Of a stretch of DNA of 13,161 nucleotides, positions 1 through 7,815 are shown one piece after another (positions within the stretch are counted from its first letter, which is position 1; every line of letters begins with the position of its first letter). The stretch lies in contig JAQVLS010000019.1 in NCBI GenBank assembly GCA_028704035.1, positions 1,124 through 14,284 of the forward strand. Direction: 5' to 3'. The DNA is from Desulfotomaculaceae bacterium. GTDB lineage: Bacteria; Bacillota; Desulfotomaculia; Desulfotomaculales; Pelotomaculaceae. The translations under genes were made by a program, and so were the position numbers. Under the pieces are notes generated by a model. The model was not told the DNA's origin. It did not search any database and saw only the letters and a program-made list of their open reading frames with translations.

Positions 1-1
1 A

Positions 2-55
2 GACGGGGGCGTGCTGAAGACCTTTGCGGCGCAGTCTGTGGCAAATACCCCGTAG
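2..55 (+). CDS. Possible 3' end of an upstream gene, 5' truncated
   Basis: Reading from base 2 gives a 17-codon open stretch ending at TAG 53-55, with residues DGGVLKTFAAQSVANTP. Most third positions are G or C, as in the neighbouring real genes, which is why this frame is preferred. The frame starting at base 1 is also open until TGA 67-69 but has poorer codon use. The fragment is too short to assign to a family. If real, it lies 77 bases before the next gene on the same strand and may belong to the same operon. The stretch could instead be non-coding: bases 3-8 can pair with 48-53. Confidence 0.3.
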   Translation, partial: DGGVLKTFAAQSVANTP

Positions 56-117
56 CAAGTCTCCGGTGACTTTTGTATGCAGATGAACGGGATTGTAATG
101 ATTAATGACAGTAAATC

Positions 118-125
118 AAAGGGGG
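118..125 (+). promoter_or_regulatory. Ribosome binding site fixing a TTG start
   Basis: AAAGGGGG ends seven bases before TTG 133-135. The ATG at 105 lies upstream of this site and in another frame, so the TTG is the supported start of the Ig-like domain protein. Confidence 0.7.
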
Positions 126-132
126 ATGGCAC

Positions 133-957
133 TTGGTACGTATCAAAAAAAAATTCATAAAAAAAAGCTGGTTCATATTAGTACTATCTATGATTCTACT
201 AGCGCTTTTGTCCCTGCCTGCTCTGGCCGGCCAGGGGGACGGGTCGGGGGGTGGCCAGGGTGTACCCCTCAGGATGGACTCGTCCAGCCCCTATAACGGG
301 CAGACAGGTGTTTCGCTGCCGTTGTTGATCAATATGACCTTCAATAAAAACGTGATCAACATGACTGTAAACGACAACAACCAGCAATGTTTTTCGCTTT
401 ACGCGGCGGACGGCAGCAAGGTCCCGGTAGAGGTGATCATGGCTGACGACCAGATCGAGCCGGAGAAAAAAAGGGATATAGCCTTAAGGCCGCTGCAGGA
501 GCTGAAGCCCGGCGCTGCTTATACCGTTAAGGTGTCGCCGGCCCTTCAAGCCAAGAACGGCCTTACCCTGGGCAGTGATTTGACAATTACTTTTATCACG
601 GCCAGTGGCAATGCGGCGCCTGCTGTTAATAATAATCCCGCGCCGCAAAACCCGGGCAGTCCGCCTCCGGCCGGTTCAGTTGACCCGGCGGCGATCCAAG
701 CCGGCCAAAGCGAAAATAATGGCGGCGCTGCTGCCGGCGCTCCATCTGCAGATGGCAGCCCGGCTGTTTCTACCGCTGGTAATGCGGCAGATTCCGGTCC
801 GGACAGCAATGCCGGAGAAAGCAGCGGGCGGGGAGAGACTGTTAAATCCGAGCACCCCGGAGAAGACCGGGAGCCCGGCCCGGCTACATTGATAATAGCT
901 ATTGCCGCCCTGTTGCTTCTTGCGGCGGGTTATGTTATCTCCAGGAAGAGGAAATAG
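133..957 (+). CDS. Membrane-anchored extracellular protein with an SbsA/Big_5-type Ig-like domain
   Basis: The 274-residue product has a basic N-terminus (KKKFIKKS), a hydrophobic core at about 13-29 and a signal peptidase I-type ALA site at 30-32, so it should be exported. Residues about 48-156 resemble the bacterial Ig-like fold of the SbsA/Big_5 group: PYNGQTGVSLPLLINMTFNK near the start, and later LKPGAAYTVKVSPAL and a final TITFITA strand. A low-complexity linker rich in Pro, Gly, Ala and Ser spans about 157-247. The C-terminus is one membrane helix (about 250-269) followed by SRKRK, a stop-transfer anchor. There is no LPXTG sorting motif. The start is TTG. It lies 29 bases upstream of an ABC permease on the same strand, so it is probably an exposed accessory of that importer, perhaps binding its ligand. 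Domain assignment comes from sequence pattern; the role is inference. Confidence 0.8.
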   Translation: MVRIKKKFIKKSWFILVLSMILLALLSLPALAGQGDGSGGGQGVPLRMDSSSPYNGQTGVSLPLLINMTFNKNVINMTVNDNNQQCFSLYAADGSKVPVEVIMADDQIEPEKKRDIALRPLQELKPGAAYTVKVSPALQAKNGLTLGSDLTITFITASGNAAPAVNNNPAPQNPGSPPPAGSVDPAAIQAGQSENNGGAAAGAPSADGSPAVSTAGNAADSGPDSNAGESSGRGETVKSEHPGEDREPGPATLIIAIAALLLLAAGYVISRKRK

Positions 958-986
958 GGGCGCCGGTTAAATAGGGCTATTCTTCT

Positions 987-2015
987 ATGAAGAAAGGAAC
1001 GGTGTGCGCCGTTAGAAAAAAAGCCATATATGCCATACTGCTGCTCGGTCCCCTGTTATTTATATTTCTTTCCCTGTTTATCGGCCGGTACCATGTGCCG
1101 CTGCCGGCAATTGTAGAAATACTGTGGTGCAAATTAACGTTGGGATACTGCAATTTGCCGGACACCTACGTGTCCGTTGTCTGGGACATCCGCCTGCCCC
1201 GCGCTGTTTTAGGCGCCCTGGTGGGCGGCTGCCTGGCCATCAGCGGGGCTTCTTTTCAGGGATTGTTTCGCAACCCCCTGGTCAGCTCCGGCATCCTGGG
1301 AGTCAGTTCCGGGGCTGGTTTTGGCGCCGCGCTGGCCATACTGCTTTTCAACACAACCTCGTATATTTATGTATTTGCCTTTTGTTTCGGCGGGCTGGCG
1401 GTATTAATGAGCTACATGATCGGGCGGGTCTATAACTCCACCCCGGCCATTATGCTGGTACTGGGCGGGGTGATTGTATCCTCCGTCTTTGCAGCTTTAA
1501 TTTCATTTGCCAAATATGTGGCGGACCCGTATAATCAGCTGCCTGCAATTGTTTTCTGGCTGATGGGCAGCCTGGCCTCGGCCCGTTTCAAGGATATCGC
1601 CGCCGCCGGTATCCCGATGGCGGTGGGGATAGCAGGTCTATTAGCCATCAGGTGGCGGATCAACGTCCTTTCTATGGGAGACAAGGAAGCCCGCTCGCTC
1701 GGCATCAATACGGCGCTGAGCAAAGGCGTCGTTATATTCTGCGCCACCCTGGCCACCGCCGGGGCTGTATGCGTGAGCGGCATTATCGGCTGGGTGGGGC
1801 TGGTGATCCCGCACATCGGGCGTATGCTGGTGGGCAACGACAACAGGGTACTGATCCCGGCCAGCCTTTCCCTGGGCGCGTGTTTTATGCTCCTGGTGGA
1901 CAACATGGGCAGGATCATCACCGGTTCGGAAATACCCCTGGGCATCCTGACAGCTATAGTGGGGGGACCTTTCTTTGTCTACCTGCTGAAAAAAACAAAA
2001 GGAGGCGGCTGGTAG
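987..2015 (+). CDS. ABC transporter permease, FecCD/BtuC family
   Basis: The 342-residue polytopic membrane protein has the expected length for one subunit of the homodimeric permease that imports iron-siderophores, heme or cobalamin. Family hallmarks are visible: ISGASFQGLFRNPLVSSGIL followed by GVSSGAGFGAA (about residues 86-116), and near the C-terminus GWVGLVIPHIGRML and IPLGILTAIVGGPFFVYLL. About nine to ten hydrophobic helices can be counted. ATG 987 has only a weak AGGG upstream. GTG 1002 is the alternative, but it sits only three bases after AAAGGA, too close to be preferred. The gene ends one base before the ATPase start, so the two are surely cotranscribed. The substrate cannot be read from the sequence. 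Confidence 0.93.
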   Translation: MKKGTVCAVRKKAIYAILLLGPLLFIFLSLFIGRYHVPLPAIVEILWCKLTLGYCNLPDTYVSVVWDIRLPRAVLGALVGGCLAISGASFQGLFRNPLVSSGILGVSSGAGFGAALAILLFNTTSYIYVFAFCFGGLAVLMSYMIGRVYNSTPAIMLVLGGVIVSSVFAALISFAKYVADPYNQLPAIVFWLMGSLASARFKDIAAAGIPMAVGIAGLLAIRWRINVLSMGDKEARSLGINTALSKGVVIFCATLATAGAVCVSGIIGWVGLVIPHIGRMLVGNDNRVLIPASLSLGACFMLLVDNMGRIITGSEIPLGILTAIVGGPFFVYLLKKTKGGGW

Positions 2016-2016
2016 C

Positions 2017-2826
2017 ATGTCCTTAATTGAATTAAAAGGCGCCTCCTTCGGCTATAGCCGGCAGGACATATTTGAGGACATCAGTTTTAAAATAGGAAAA
2101 GGCGAGATATTTTGTATTATCGGGCCCAACGGCTGCGGTAAAACTACACTCCTGGACACGATCCTGGGAATTTTGAAACTGAGGCGGGGCGAGGTGCTGA
2201 TTAACGGCGGCAGCATTCAAAAAATGCGGCCGCACGAAATTGCCAGGCAGATTGCTTATATACCCCAGGCCCACAACAAGACCTTTCCCTATACCGTACT
2301 GGACGTGGTCCTCATGGGCCGGGCCGCCTATACCGGGATTTTTTCCGCGCCTTCTGCTGAAGACGCTGTTATTGCTGAAGAAGCCCTGGCGCTGGTAGGC
2401 TTAACCAGGTTAAAGGGCCGACCTTACACCCAGCTTAGCGGCGGGGAGGGCCAGCTGGTGATGATCGCCCGGGCGCTGGCGCAGAAAACACCACTGCTGA
2501 TTATGGACGAGCCCACGGCTCATCTGGATTTCAAGCACGAGCTGACCGTATTGGAAACAATTATTCAACTGATTAATGATACTAACCTGTCCATCATCAT
2601 GGCCACCCACTTTCCCAATCATGCGTTTTATTTTGAAAACAACAACATTAAAACATCTGTTGCTTTGATGGATAAAAAGACTTTTTCCCGGGTCGGGCGC
2701 CCGGCTGATATTATCTCTGAGGAAAATTTAATGATGCTGTACAATATCAACGCCAAAGTTGTTTCATGTAATATCGTCAGCGGCGCGGCATTGAAACTGA
2801 TTATCCCGATCAGCACCAGATCATGA
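2017..2826 (+). CDS. ABC transporter ATP-binding protein, FepC/BtuD type
   Basis: This 269-residue cytoplasmic ATPase powers the adjacent permease. Walker A is GPNGCGKTT at residues 36-44. The Q-loop is in IAYIPQAH, the signature is LSGGEGQLVMIARAL, Walker B with the catalytic Glu is LLIMDEPTAHLD, and the switch His is in MATHFPNHAF. All catalytic elements are intact. The signature reads LSGGEGQ, where LSGGERQ or LSGGQRQ is usual; this should not prevent function. A GGAGG lies about a dozen bases upstream, inside the end of the permease gene. Spacing of one base to the permease and 24 bases to the binding protein indicates one operon. Confidence 0.95.
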   Translation: MSLIELKGASFGYSRQDIFEDISFKIGKGEIFCIIGPNGCGKTTLLDTILGILKLRRGEVLINGGSIQKMRPHEIARQIAYIPQAHNKTFPYTVLDVVLMGRAAYTGIFSAPSAEDAVIAEEALALVGLTRLKGRPYTQLSGGEGQLVMIARALAQKTPLLIMDEPTAHLDFKHELTVLETIIQLINDTNLSIIMATHFPNHAFYFENNNIKTSVALMDKKTFSRVGRPADIISEENLMMLYNINAKVVSCNIVSGAALKLIIPISTRS

Positions 2827-2850
2827 TTATTTAAGAAAGGACTAACTGTT

Positions 2851-3969
2851 ATGCATACAAGGAAACCTACCCTTGCTCTGATATTGACGGCCGTAATGCT
2901 GGCGCTGCTGCTGGCGGCCGGCTGTACGAAAGCTAACCCGCCGGGTAACGGGGCCGGGACGCCCAAAGGGGGCGCGTCTGGCGCTGTTACAGTGACGGAC
3001 TTCATCGGGCGGCAGGTGGCAGTCCCGGATCAAGTGGAAAGAATCGGATGCCTGTACGCTTTCTCGGGGCATGCGGTGACCATGCTGGGCAGAGGCGCCG
3101 ACATTGTCGCTGTTGTGGAGGGATTAAAAAGGGATGTGATCATGCGGGAGCTGTGTCCGGGCATAGTCGACGCCCTGGTGCCCGCCTCCGGCGGAGCAGT
3201 CAACGTGGAAGAACTGCTCAATGCCAGGCCCGACCTGGTCTTCATCAGGTCGGAGACTGCGGCTAACGAAGGTGAGGCGGCCAAGCTGCAGAAAACCGGC
3301 ATCCCCTACCTGGTTGTCGATTACAGGAATATGAAAGAACAGATGGACATTGTGGAAATGATCGGCCAGGCTATAGGGAAGAAAGAAAGGGCGCTGCAAT
3401 ATAATGAATACTACCAGCGCTGTATTGACCGGGTGCAGGAAAGGGTGCAGGAGATCCCCCCTGGTGAAAGGGTAAGGGTTTACCACTCGATCAATGAAGC
3501 CACCAGGACCGACGCCAGGGACACGCTGCCGGCGGATTGGACGCAGGCAGCCGGGGCGATAAACGTTTCGGTCAATGAAGAGCTGAAGTTTTTAGAAGAT
3601 AAGTATTTTGCGGGATTGGAGCAAATATTGTTATGGGACCCGGATGTAATTATAGTCAATGAAGCGGGTGTGGCCGATTATATGATGACCAACACGCAGT
3701 GGTCGTCTTTGGGCGCGGTCAAGGAGCACAAGGTATACCAGATGCCGATCGGGATATCCCGCTGGGGGCACCCCGGCTCGCTGGAGACCCCGCTGGCGAT
3801 CCTGTGGACTGCCAAAACTCTTTATCCTGACCTGTTTTCCGATATAGACATGGTGGCCGAAACCAAGTATTTTTACCGGGAGATATTTAACTACCCCATA
3901 TCCGACCAGTTGGTCGCCCGGGTTTTGAGCGGCCAGGGGATGAGAACGGCAAAAGGTGAGGCTTTTTAA
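2851..3969 (+). CDS. ABC transporter substrate-binding lipoprotein, FepB/BtuF (TroA-like) class
   Basis: The 372-residue product begins with a lipoprotein signal: LLLAAGC, with Cys25 as the predicted lipidated residue, so it is tethered to the outer face of the membrane. The mature part has the two-lobe class III binding-protein pattern: TDFIGRQVAVPDQVERIG at the start of lobe one, NARPDLVFIRS and then KTGIPYLVVDYRNMKE, a long linking helix, and a second lobe with LLWDPDVIIVNEAG. The C-terminal part (SRWGHPGSLETPLAILWTAK, LYPDLFSD, FYREIFNYPIS) is typical of one subgroup of iron/cobalamin-type binding proteins. AGAAAGGA lies nine bases before the ATG. No specific ligand is claimed; siderophore, heme, corrinoid or another metal complex all fit. 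Confidence 0.92.
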   Translation: MHTRKPTLALILTAVMLALLLAAGCTKANPPGNGAGTPKGGASGAVTVTDFIGRQVAVPDQVERIGCLYAFSGHAVTMLGRGADIVAVVEGLKRDVIMRELCPGIVDALVPASGGAVNVEELLNARPDLVFIRSETAANEGEAAKLQKTGIPYLVVDYRNMKEQMDIVEMIGQAIGKKERALQYNEYYQRCIDRVQERVQEIPPGERVRVYHSINEATRTDARDTLPADWTQAAGAINVSVNEELKFLEDKYFAGLEQILLWDPDVIIVNEAGVADYMMTNTQWSSLGAVKEHKVYQMPIGISRWGHPGSLETPLAILWTAKTLYPDLFSDIDMVAETKYFYREIFNYPISDQLVARVLSGQGMRTAKGEAF

Positions 3970-3974
3970 GTTGT

Positions 3975-4078
3975 TCAAATTGTGGATAAGTGACCTGCAG
4001 GGTTACATAAGCGGACCCCGCGAGGATAAGCGAGGTCACTGTTTGAGGCCCAAAGCACCGAGTTTGACCGGGCCCGGG
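3975..4078 (+). promoter_or_regulatory. Candidate structured RNA element in the intergenic region
   Basis: This GC-rich stretch lies between the binding protein and the TiaS-like gene. It holds a perfect 8-bp inverted repeat (3989-3996 with 4033-4040), extendable by TCAAA 3975-3979 with TTTGA 4042-4046. Inside is a small GCGG/CCGC hairpin (4011-4014 with 4018-4021). A second hairpin follows: GGCCCAAA 4047-4054 against TTT 4063-4065 and GGGCC 4070-4074, with a bulge. Three similar motifs occur within it: GATAAGTGACC, CATAAGCGGACC and GATAAGCGAGG. There is no T-run, so it is not a simple terminator. It matches no riboswitch class that I recognise. Pairings are seen in the sequence; any RNA function is inference. 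Confidence 0.35.
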
Positions 4079-4101
4079 GGGGAATGAGCCCAGACAATTA
4101 T

Positions 4102-4109
4102 AAAGGGGG
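4102..4109 (+). promoter_or_regulatory. Ribosome binding site deciding the start of the TiaS-like gene
   Basis: AAAGGGGG lies ten bases before ATG 4120. The upstream in-frame ATG at 4084 would place this site inside the coding region and would add 12 residues before the conserved MRVLVCIDDTD start, so ATG 4120 is chosen. Confidence 0.75.
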
Positions 4110-4119
4110 TTTATTATAT

Positions 4120-4869
4120 ATGCGGGTGCTTGTGTGCATCGACGATACCGACAACCTGGAAAGTATCGGCACGGGAAAACTGGCATACAAAATTATCAAC
4201 TCCATTGAAGAGCGCGGCTGGGGCAGGTGCGAGGCAATCAGCCGCCACCAGCTGTATGTTCATGACGAGATCCCTTATACTTCGCATAACAGTTCAATGT
4301 GTTTCGGAGTCGACCTGGATGGAGCCATCCTTGAGCGTTTAATCAACTACGCTGCTGATTTTTTAATCCGTGAAAGCGCTGCCGGTTCAGACCCGGGCCT
4401 GTGCGTGGTTGTGCCGGGACAGCTGAAAGAACCTGCACAGCTGATTGAATTTGGTTTCAAAGCAAAAGGCGCCGTATTGACCAAGAAAGAAGCATACCAG
4501 TTGGCTGGTCAGCTGGGGGTACATCTTTCCGAGCACGGCGGCACCGGCGGCGGTGTAATCGGCGCCCTGGCCGGCGCCGGCCTGCGCCTCAGCGGCAACG
4601 ACGGCCGCCTCAGGGGCAGGCTGAAAATAGGCGATAAGAATGTGAATGATGAGGTTTTAGTCAGTGAAATTAAGGCGCAGACCAGTGTGCACATCGTGCA
4701 AAGCCTGGAAGGCCAAATATTGCACGACCGTGACCTAGTCAGGCTGGGCGAAAAGGTAAAGGCGGTTTTAATGGGCGGCAAGGTGGTGATGCCGGTGTAT
4801 CCCATCTGCGCCAATAACTGCGGCGCCCGCTGGCAGACCTGCACCAAGGAGCAGCTGAAAAAATTCTGA
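4120..4869 (+). CDS. TiaS-like nucleotide-binding domain protein of unknown function
   Basis: This 249-residue cytoplasmic protein opens with MRVLVCIDDTD, then GTGKLA and IPYTSHN. This resembles the start of archaeal TiaS, the ATP-dependent enzyme that attaches agmatine to C34 of tRNA-Ile2; there the DDTD motif belongs to the kinase-like domain, and an IPYKTRGN-like segment follows. A Gly-rich stretch, HGGTGGGVIGAL at about 139-150, follows and is probably a nucleotide- or phosphate-binding loop. The C-terminus carries three Cys (C230, C234, C241) that could bind a metal. The protein is much shorter than full TiaS (about 420 residues) and lacks its OB-fold and zinc-ribbon parts. Bacteria normally modify tRNA-Ile2 with lysidine (TilS), so agmatidine synthesis is unlikely here. 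It lies downstream of the ABC importer on the same strand, suggesting a linked cofactor or metal function. Motifs are seen; homology is from memory; function is unknown. Confidence 0.75.
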   Translation: MRVLVCIDDTDNLESIGTGKLAYKIINSIEERGWGRCEAISRHQLYVHDEIPYTSHNSSMCFGVDLDGAILERLINYAADFLIRESAAGSDPGLCVVVPGQLKEPAQLIEFGFKAKGAVLTKKEAYQLAGQLGVHLSEHGGTGGGVIGALAGAGLRLSGNDGRLRGRLKIGDKNVNDEVLVSEIKAQTSVHIVQSLEGQILHDRDLVRLGEKVKAVLMGGKVVMPVYPICANNCGARWQTCTKEQLKKF

Positions 4870-4888
4870 TGAGACGTGGGAATTGTAG

Positions 4889-4906
4889 GTGCGGCTTCAG
4901 CCGCAC
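4889..4906. terminator. Perfect hairpin between convergent genes; possible bidirectional terminator or palindromic repeat unit
   Basis: GTGCGGC and GCCGCAC form a 7-bp perfect stem around TTCA. It lies 20 bases after the TiaS-like stop codon and 15 bases beyond the exporter's stop codon, which is read on the opposite strand. No T-run follows immediately on either strand; only TTTT appears about 11 bases later on the + strand. It is therefore a weak intrinsic terminator at best. The form also resembles small palindromic units that recur between genes in some Firmicutes. Confidence 0.4.
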
Positions 4907-4920
4907 ATTGGCCGGTGATT

Positions 4921-5889
4921 TTAAAAAAAGAATTGCAGAATGTATTCAAGAGCAAGGAGAATTACAAGTGCGGCCATAATCCCCTTTAAAATAGTTTCCT
5001 TAAGGAATTTTTGAGCATAAGCACCACAATACGTTCCTGCTAAACCACCAATACCAAACAAACTTCCCAAAAGCAGGTCCGGGGCCACGTTTGCTGAGGC
5101 TCCTGACGAGGTTGTTGATAAGATTGCATAAAAACCTACTCCAGCAACAGAAGTTAAAAATGTACCGAATAATGCCGCACCTGCCACTGTGTAAACCGGC
5201 AAATTAAGAATCGAAACACAGAATGGGGCAATAATGGAACCGCCGCCGATACCGTATATTCCTCCGATTAAACCAACAACCAGCGCCAAAATAAAGATAG
5301 TCATGGTAGGGAAAGAATAAGTCTCCCCCCAGAATTCGTATTCGATCTTTCTGAAGGTAAATGTTTTTGTTAGAACAATTACGTCAGCGGGAATACCAGC
5401 AGCAACTTGTTTACTGGTATTAGCCTTCTTCTGGGCAACCCGTTCCTTGAATTTTTCGTCTAAAGCTTTGTTATGTGATTTTTGTTTTTTTGAGCCATCA
5501 GTAAATTCAATAATTAACCGTATTCCAAGGTATAAAAGCACACAGCCGACAAATAATTTAAAGGCCTCTGGGTCCGGCAAATAAAAGATTCTAACCCAAG
5601 CGCCCAAAAACACACCAGGTAATGTCCCAACTATTATTACCCAGGCTAAAGGCCAGGCCATTCGTCCTTCTCTAATGAACCTGTATAGTCCTCCGGGTAT
5701 GGCAACGATATTATAAATTAAATTGGTGGGGCTAATCGACGGGCTGGTAAAGTTCAAAAAACTCATCTGAAACGGGAGCAGTAAAAATGCTCCTGAAACT
5801 CCGGCGGGTGCTGTTAGGAATGAGAGCATAAAAGCAACCAGCGGCGGTATTAATGGATTTATATCTACGCCTGAAACAGGAAAATGCAT
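4921..5889 (-). CDS. TauE/SafE family membrane permease (putative sulfite/organosulfonate or anion exporter)
   Basis: The 322-residue protein has the two-fold repeat of the TauE/SafE family. The first half has TAPAGVSGAFLLLPF (about 26-40), the second GGIYGIGGGSIIAPF (about 209-223); such Gly-rich motifs mark the start of each repeat. About eight hydrophobic helices flank a hydrophilic, Lys-rich central segment (about 130-195: GSKKQKSHNKALDEKFKERV), longer than in minimal family members and probably cytoplasmic. ATG 5889 is preceded by AGGA at moderate distance. The gene stands alone: a terminator on the same strand (5973-6005) separates it from the gdhA transcript, and its end converges with the TiaS-like gene. 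Substrate is not readable; sulfite export would suit a sulfur-metabolising anaerobe, but that is inference. Confidence 0.88.
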   Translation of the reverse strand: MHFPVSGVDINPLIPPLVAFMLSFLTAPAGVSGAFLLLPFQMSFLNFTSPSISPTNLIYNIVAIPGGLYRFIREGRMAWPLAWVIIVGTLPGVFLGAWVRIFYLPDPEAFKLFVGCVLLYLGIRLIIEFTDGSKKQKSHNKALDEKFKERVAQKKANTSKQVAAGIPADVIVLTKTFTFRKIEYEFWGETYSFPTMTIFILALVVGLIGGIYGIGGGSIIAPFCVSILNLPVYTVAGAALFGTFLTSVAGVGFYAILSTTSSGASANVAPDLLLGSLFGIGGLAGTYCGAYAQKFLKETILKGIMAALVILLALEYILQFFF

Positions 5890-5920
5890 TTAAATCCTAC
5901 TTTCACAAAAATGAATAATA

Positions 5921-5934
5921 GAGTAATCTTACTC
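5921..5934. promoter_or_regulatory. Palindrome upstream of the TauE-like gene, possible operator
   Basis: GAGTAA-TC-TTACTC is a perfect 6-2-6 inverted repeat 32 bases upstream of the exporter start, where a promoter or operator is expected. The flank to 5972 holds only short degenerate repeats, such as CACGACT at 5945-5951 and again at 5966-5972. I see no convincing -35/-10 pair. Confidence 0.3.
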
Positions 5935-5972
5935 ATCCGATACTCACGACTCATGGCCCAAGTCCCACGACT

Positions 5973-6005
5973 AAAAACGAGGCAGAGGTTAATTACCTCC
6001 GCCTC
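5973..6005 (-). terminator. Rho-independent terminator of the gdhA transcript
   Basis: On the minus strand GAGGC-G-GAGGT pairs with ACCTC-T-GCCTC (one mismatch, 5-base loop) and is followed by GTTTTTAG. Stem plus T-run is canonical. It lies 25 bases past the end of the small Cys-rich reading frame and before the exporter gene, so it ends the gdhA unit. Confidence 0.8.
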
Positions 6006-6030
6006 ATTGCTTTACTGGTTATGATGCAGC

Positions 6031-6201
6031 TCATATGCCGTAATAATATTTTACTTTATCAACCAGCTGCTGCAGGAACATTTTCACTTCACGCAGTTCG
6101 CTTTAGAGGTCGTTAAGTTTCTGGCACATACTCGGGCTGCAGTTCTTTAATTGGGCACATCCTGTGCAGGGGTCAACATAGGCCTCCGGGCATTGATCCA
6201 T
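6031..6201 (-). pseudogene. Small Cys-rich protein gene interrupted by an in-frame TAA
   Basis: This lies in the roughly 350-base gap between the exporter and gdhA. From ATG 6201 the minus strand reads 32 codons to TAA (6103-6105), then continues in the same frame for 23 more coding-like codons to TGA (6031-6033). The first part carries five Cys (C4, C12, C15, C21, C26) in MDQCPEAYVDPCTGC and LKNCSPSMC, a likely metal or Fe-S site. The second part (SELREVKMFLQQLVDKVKYY) is a charged, Leu-bearing helix that looks like the natural C-terminus. AGGG lies ten bases before the ATG, the start is 40 bases after the gdhA stop, and a terminator follows, so it is cotranscribed with gdhA. It may be a recent nonsense mutation, a sequencing error, or a functional 32-residue peptide with a decaying tail. 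I do not recognise the family. Confidence 0.6.
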
Positions 6202-6241
6202 AATTAAAACGCCCTGAACTGCACTAGGGTTTATGTTTGGC

Positions 6242-7615
<1,374 letters not shown>

Positions 7616-7652
7616 TTAACGTTATAAACGCATAGATCTCATCACATGTGGA

Positions 7653-7710
7653 ATTAGTAACCAGAAACGCGAAAAATATCAGGGTAAGTGTATAATTATT
7701 CGCGACTAAT
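7653..7710 (-). promoter_or_regulatory. Nested inverted repeat in the gdhA upstream region
   Basis: On the minus strand ATTAGT directly followed by CGCGAA (7710-7699) pairs with TTCGCG (7673-7668) and, after a 9-base bulge, ACTAAT (7658-7653). That gives 12 exact pairs in two blocks around a 25-base A/T-rich interior. It ends 64 bases before the gdhA start codon. It could be a 5'-leader RNA fold or a two-part operator controlling nitrogen-dependent expression. I see no reliable -35/-10 pair to place the transcription start. Confidence 0.4.
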
Positions 7711-7758
7711 CTTTAATATCCTCCATTTATTTGTTTTAAATACAAAGCTTATAAATAG

Positions 7759-7777
7759 AAAAACCGCCTTGCGGCGG
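7759..7777 (-). terminator. Rho-independent terminator after the P-loop ATPase gene
   Basis: On the minus strand CCGCC-GCAA-GGCGG is a 5-bp GC stem with a GNRA tetraloop, followed at once by TTTTTC. It lies 38 bases past the stop codon at 7816-7818 and insulates gdhA from this gene. Confidence 0.85.
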
Positions 7778-7815
7778 CCTGGTAAAATAGGCATATTGTT
7801 GTTCAACGTTTGAAA

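Noticed and set aside
1..132. Tail of a cobalamin riboswitch before the importer operon
   Set aside because: I see no recognisable B12-box or CCTGCC-type 3' pattern, and only 77 bases lie between the probable upstream stop codon and the first gene.
1535..1945. Long minus-strand reading frame inside the permease gene, and similar frames inside nfnB, glnA and the ATPase gene
   Set aside because: They are antisense or shifted shadows of clearly conserved genes, with no ribosome site or family motif.
4060..4080. GC-rich palindrome CCGGGCCCGG as an intrinsic terminator of the ABC operon
   Set aside because: It is followed by G-runs, not a T-run.
4084..4119. Longer start (ATG 4084) for the TiaS-like gene
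   Set aside because: It would put the strong AAAGGGGG site inside the coding region and adds non-conserved residues before the MRVLVCIDDTD start.
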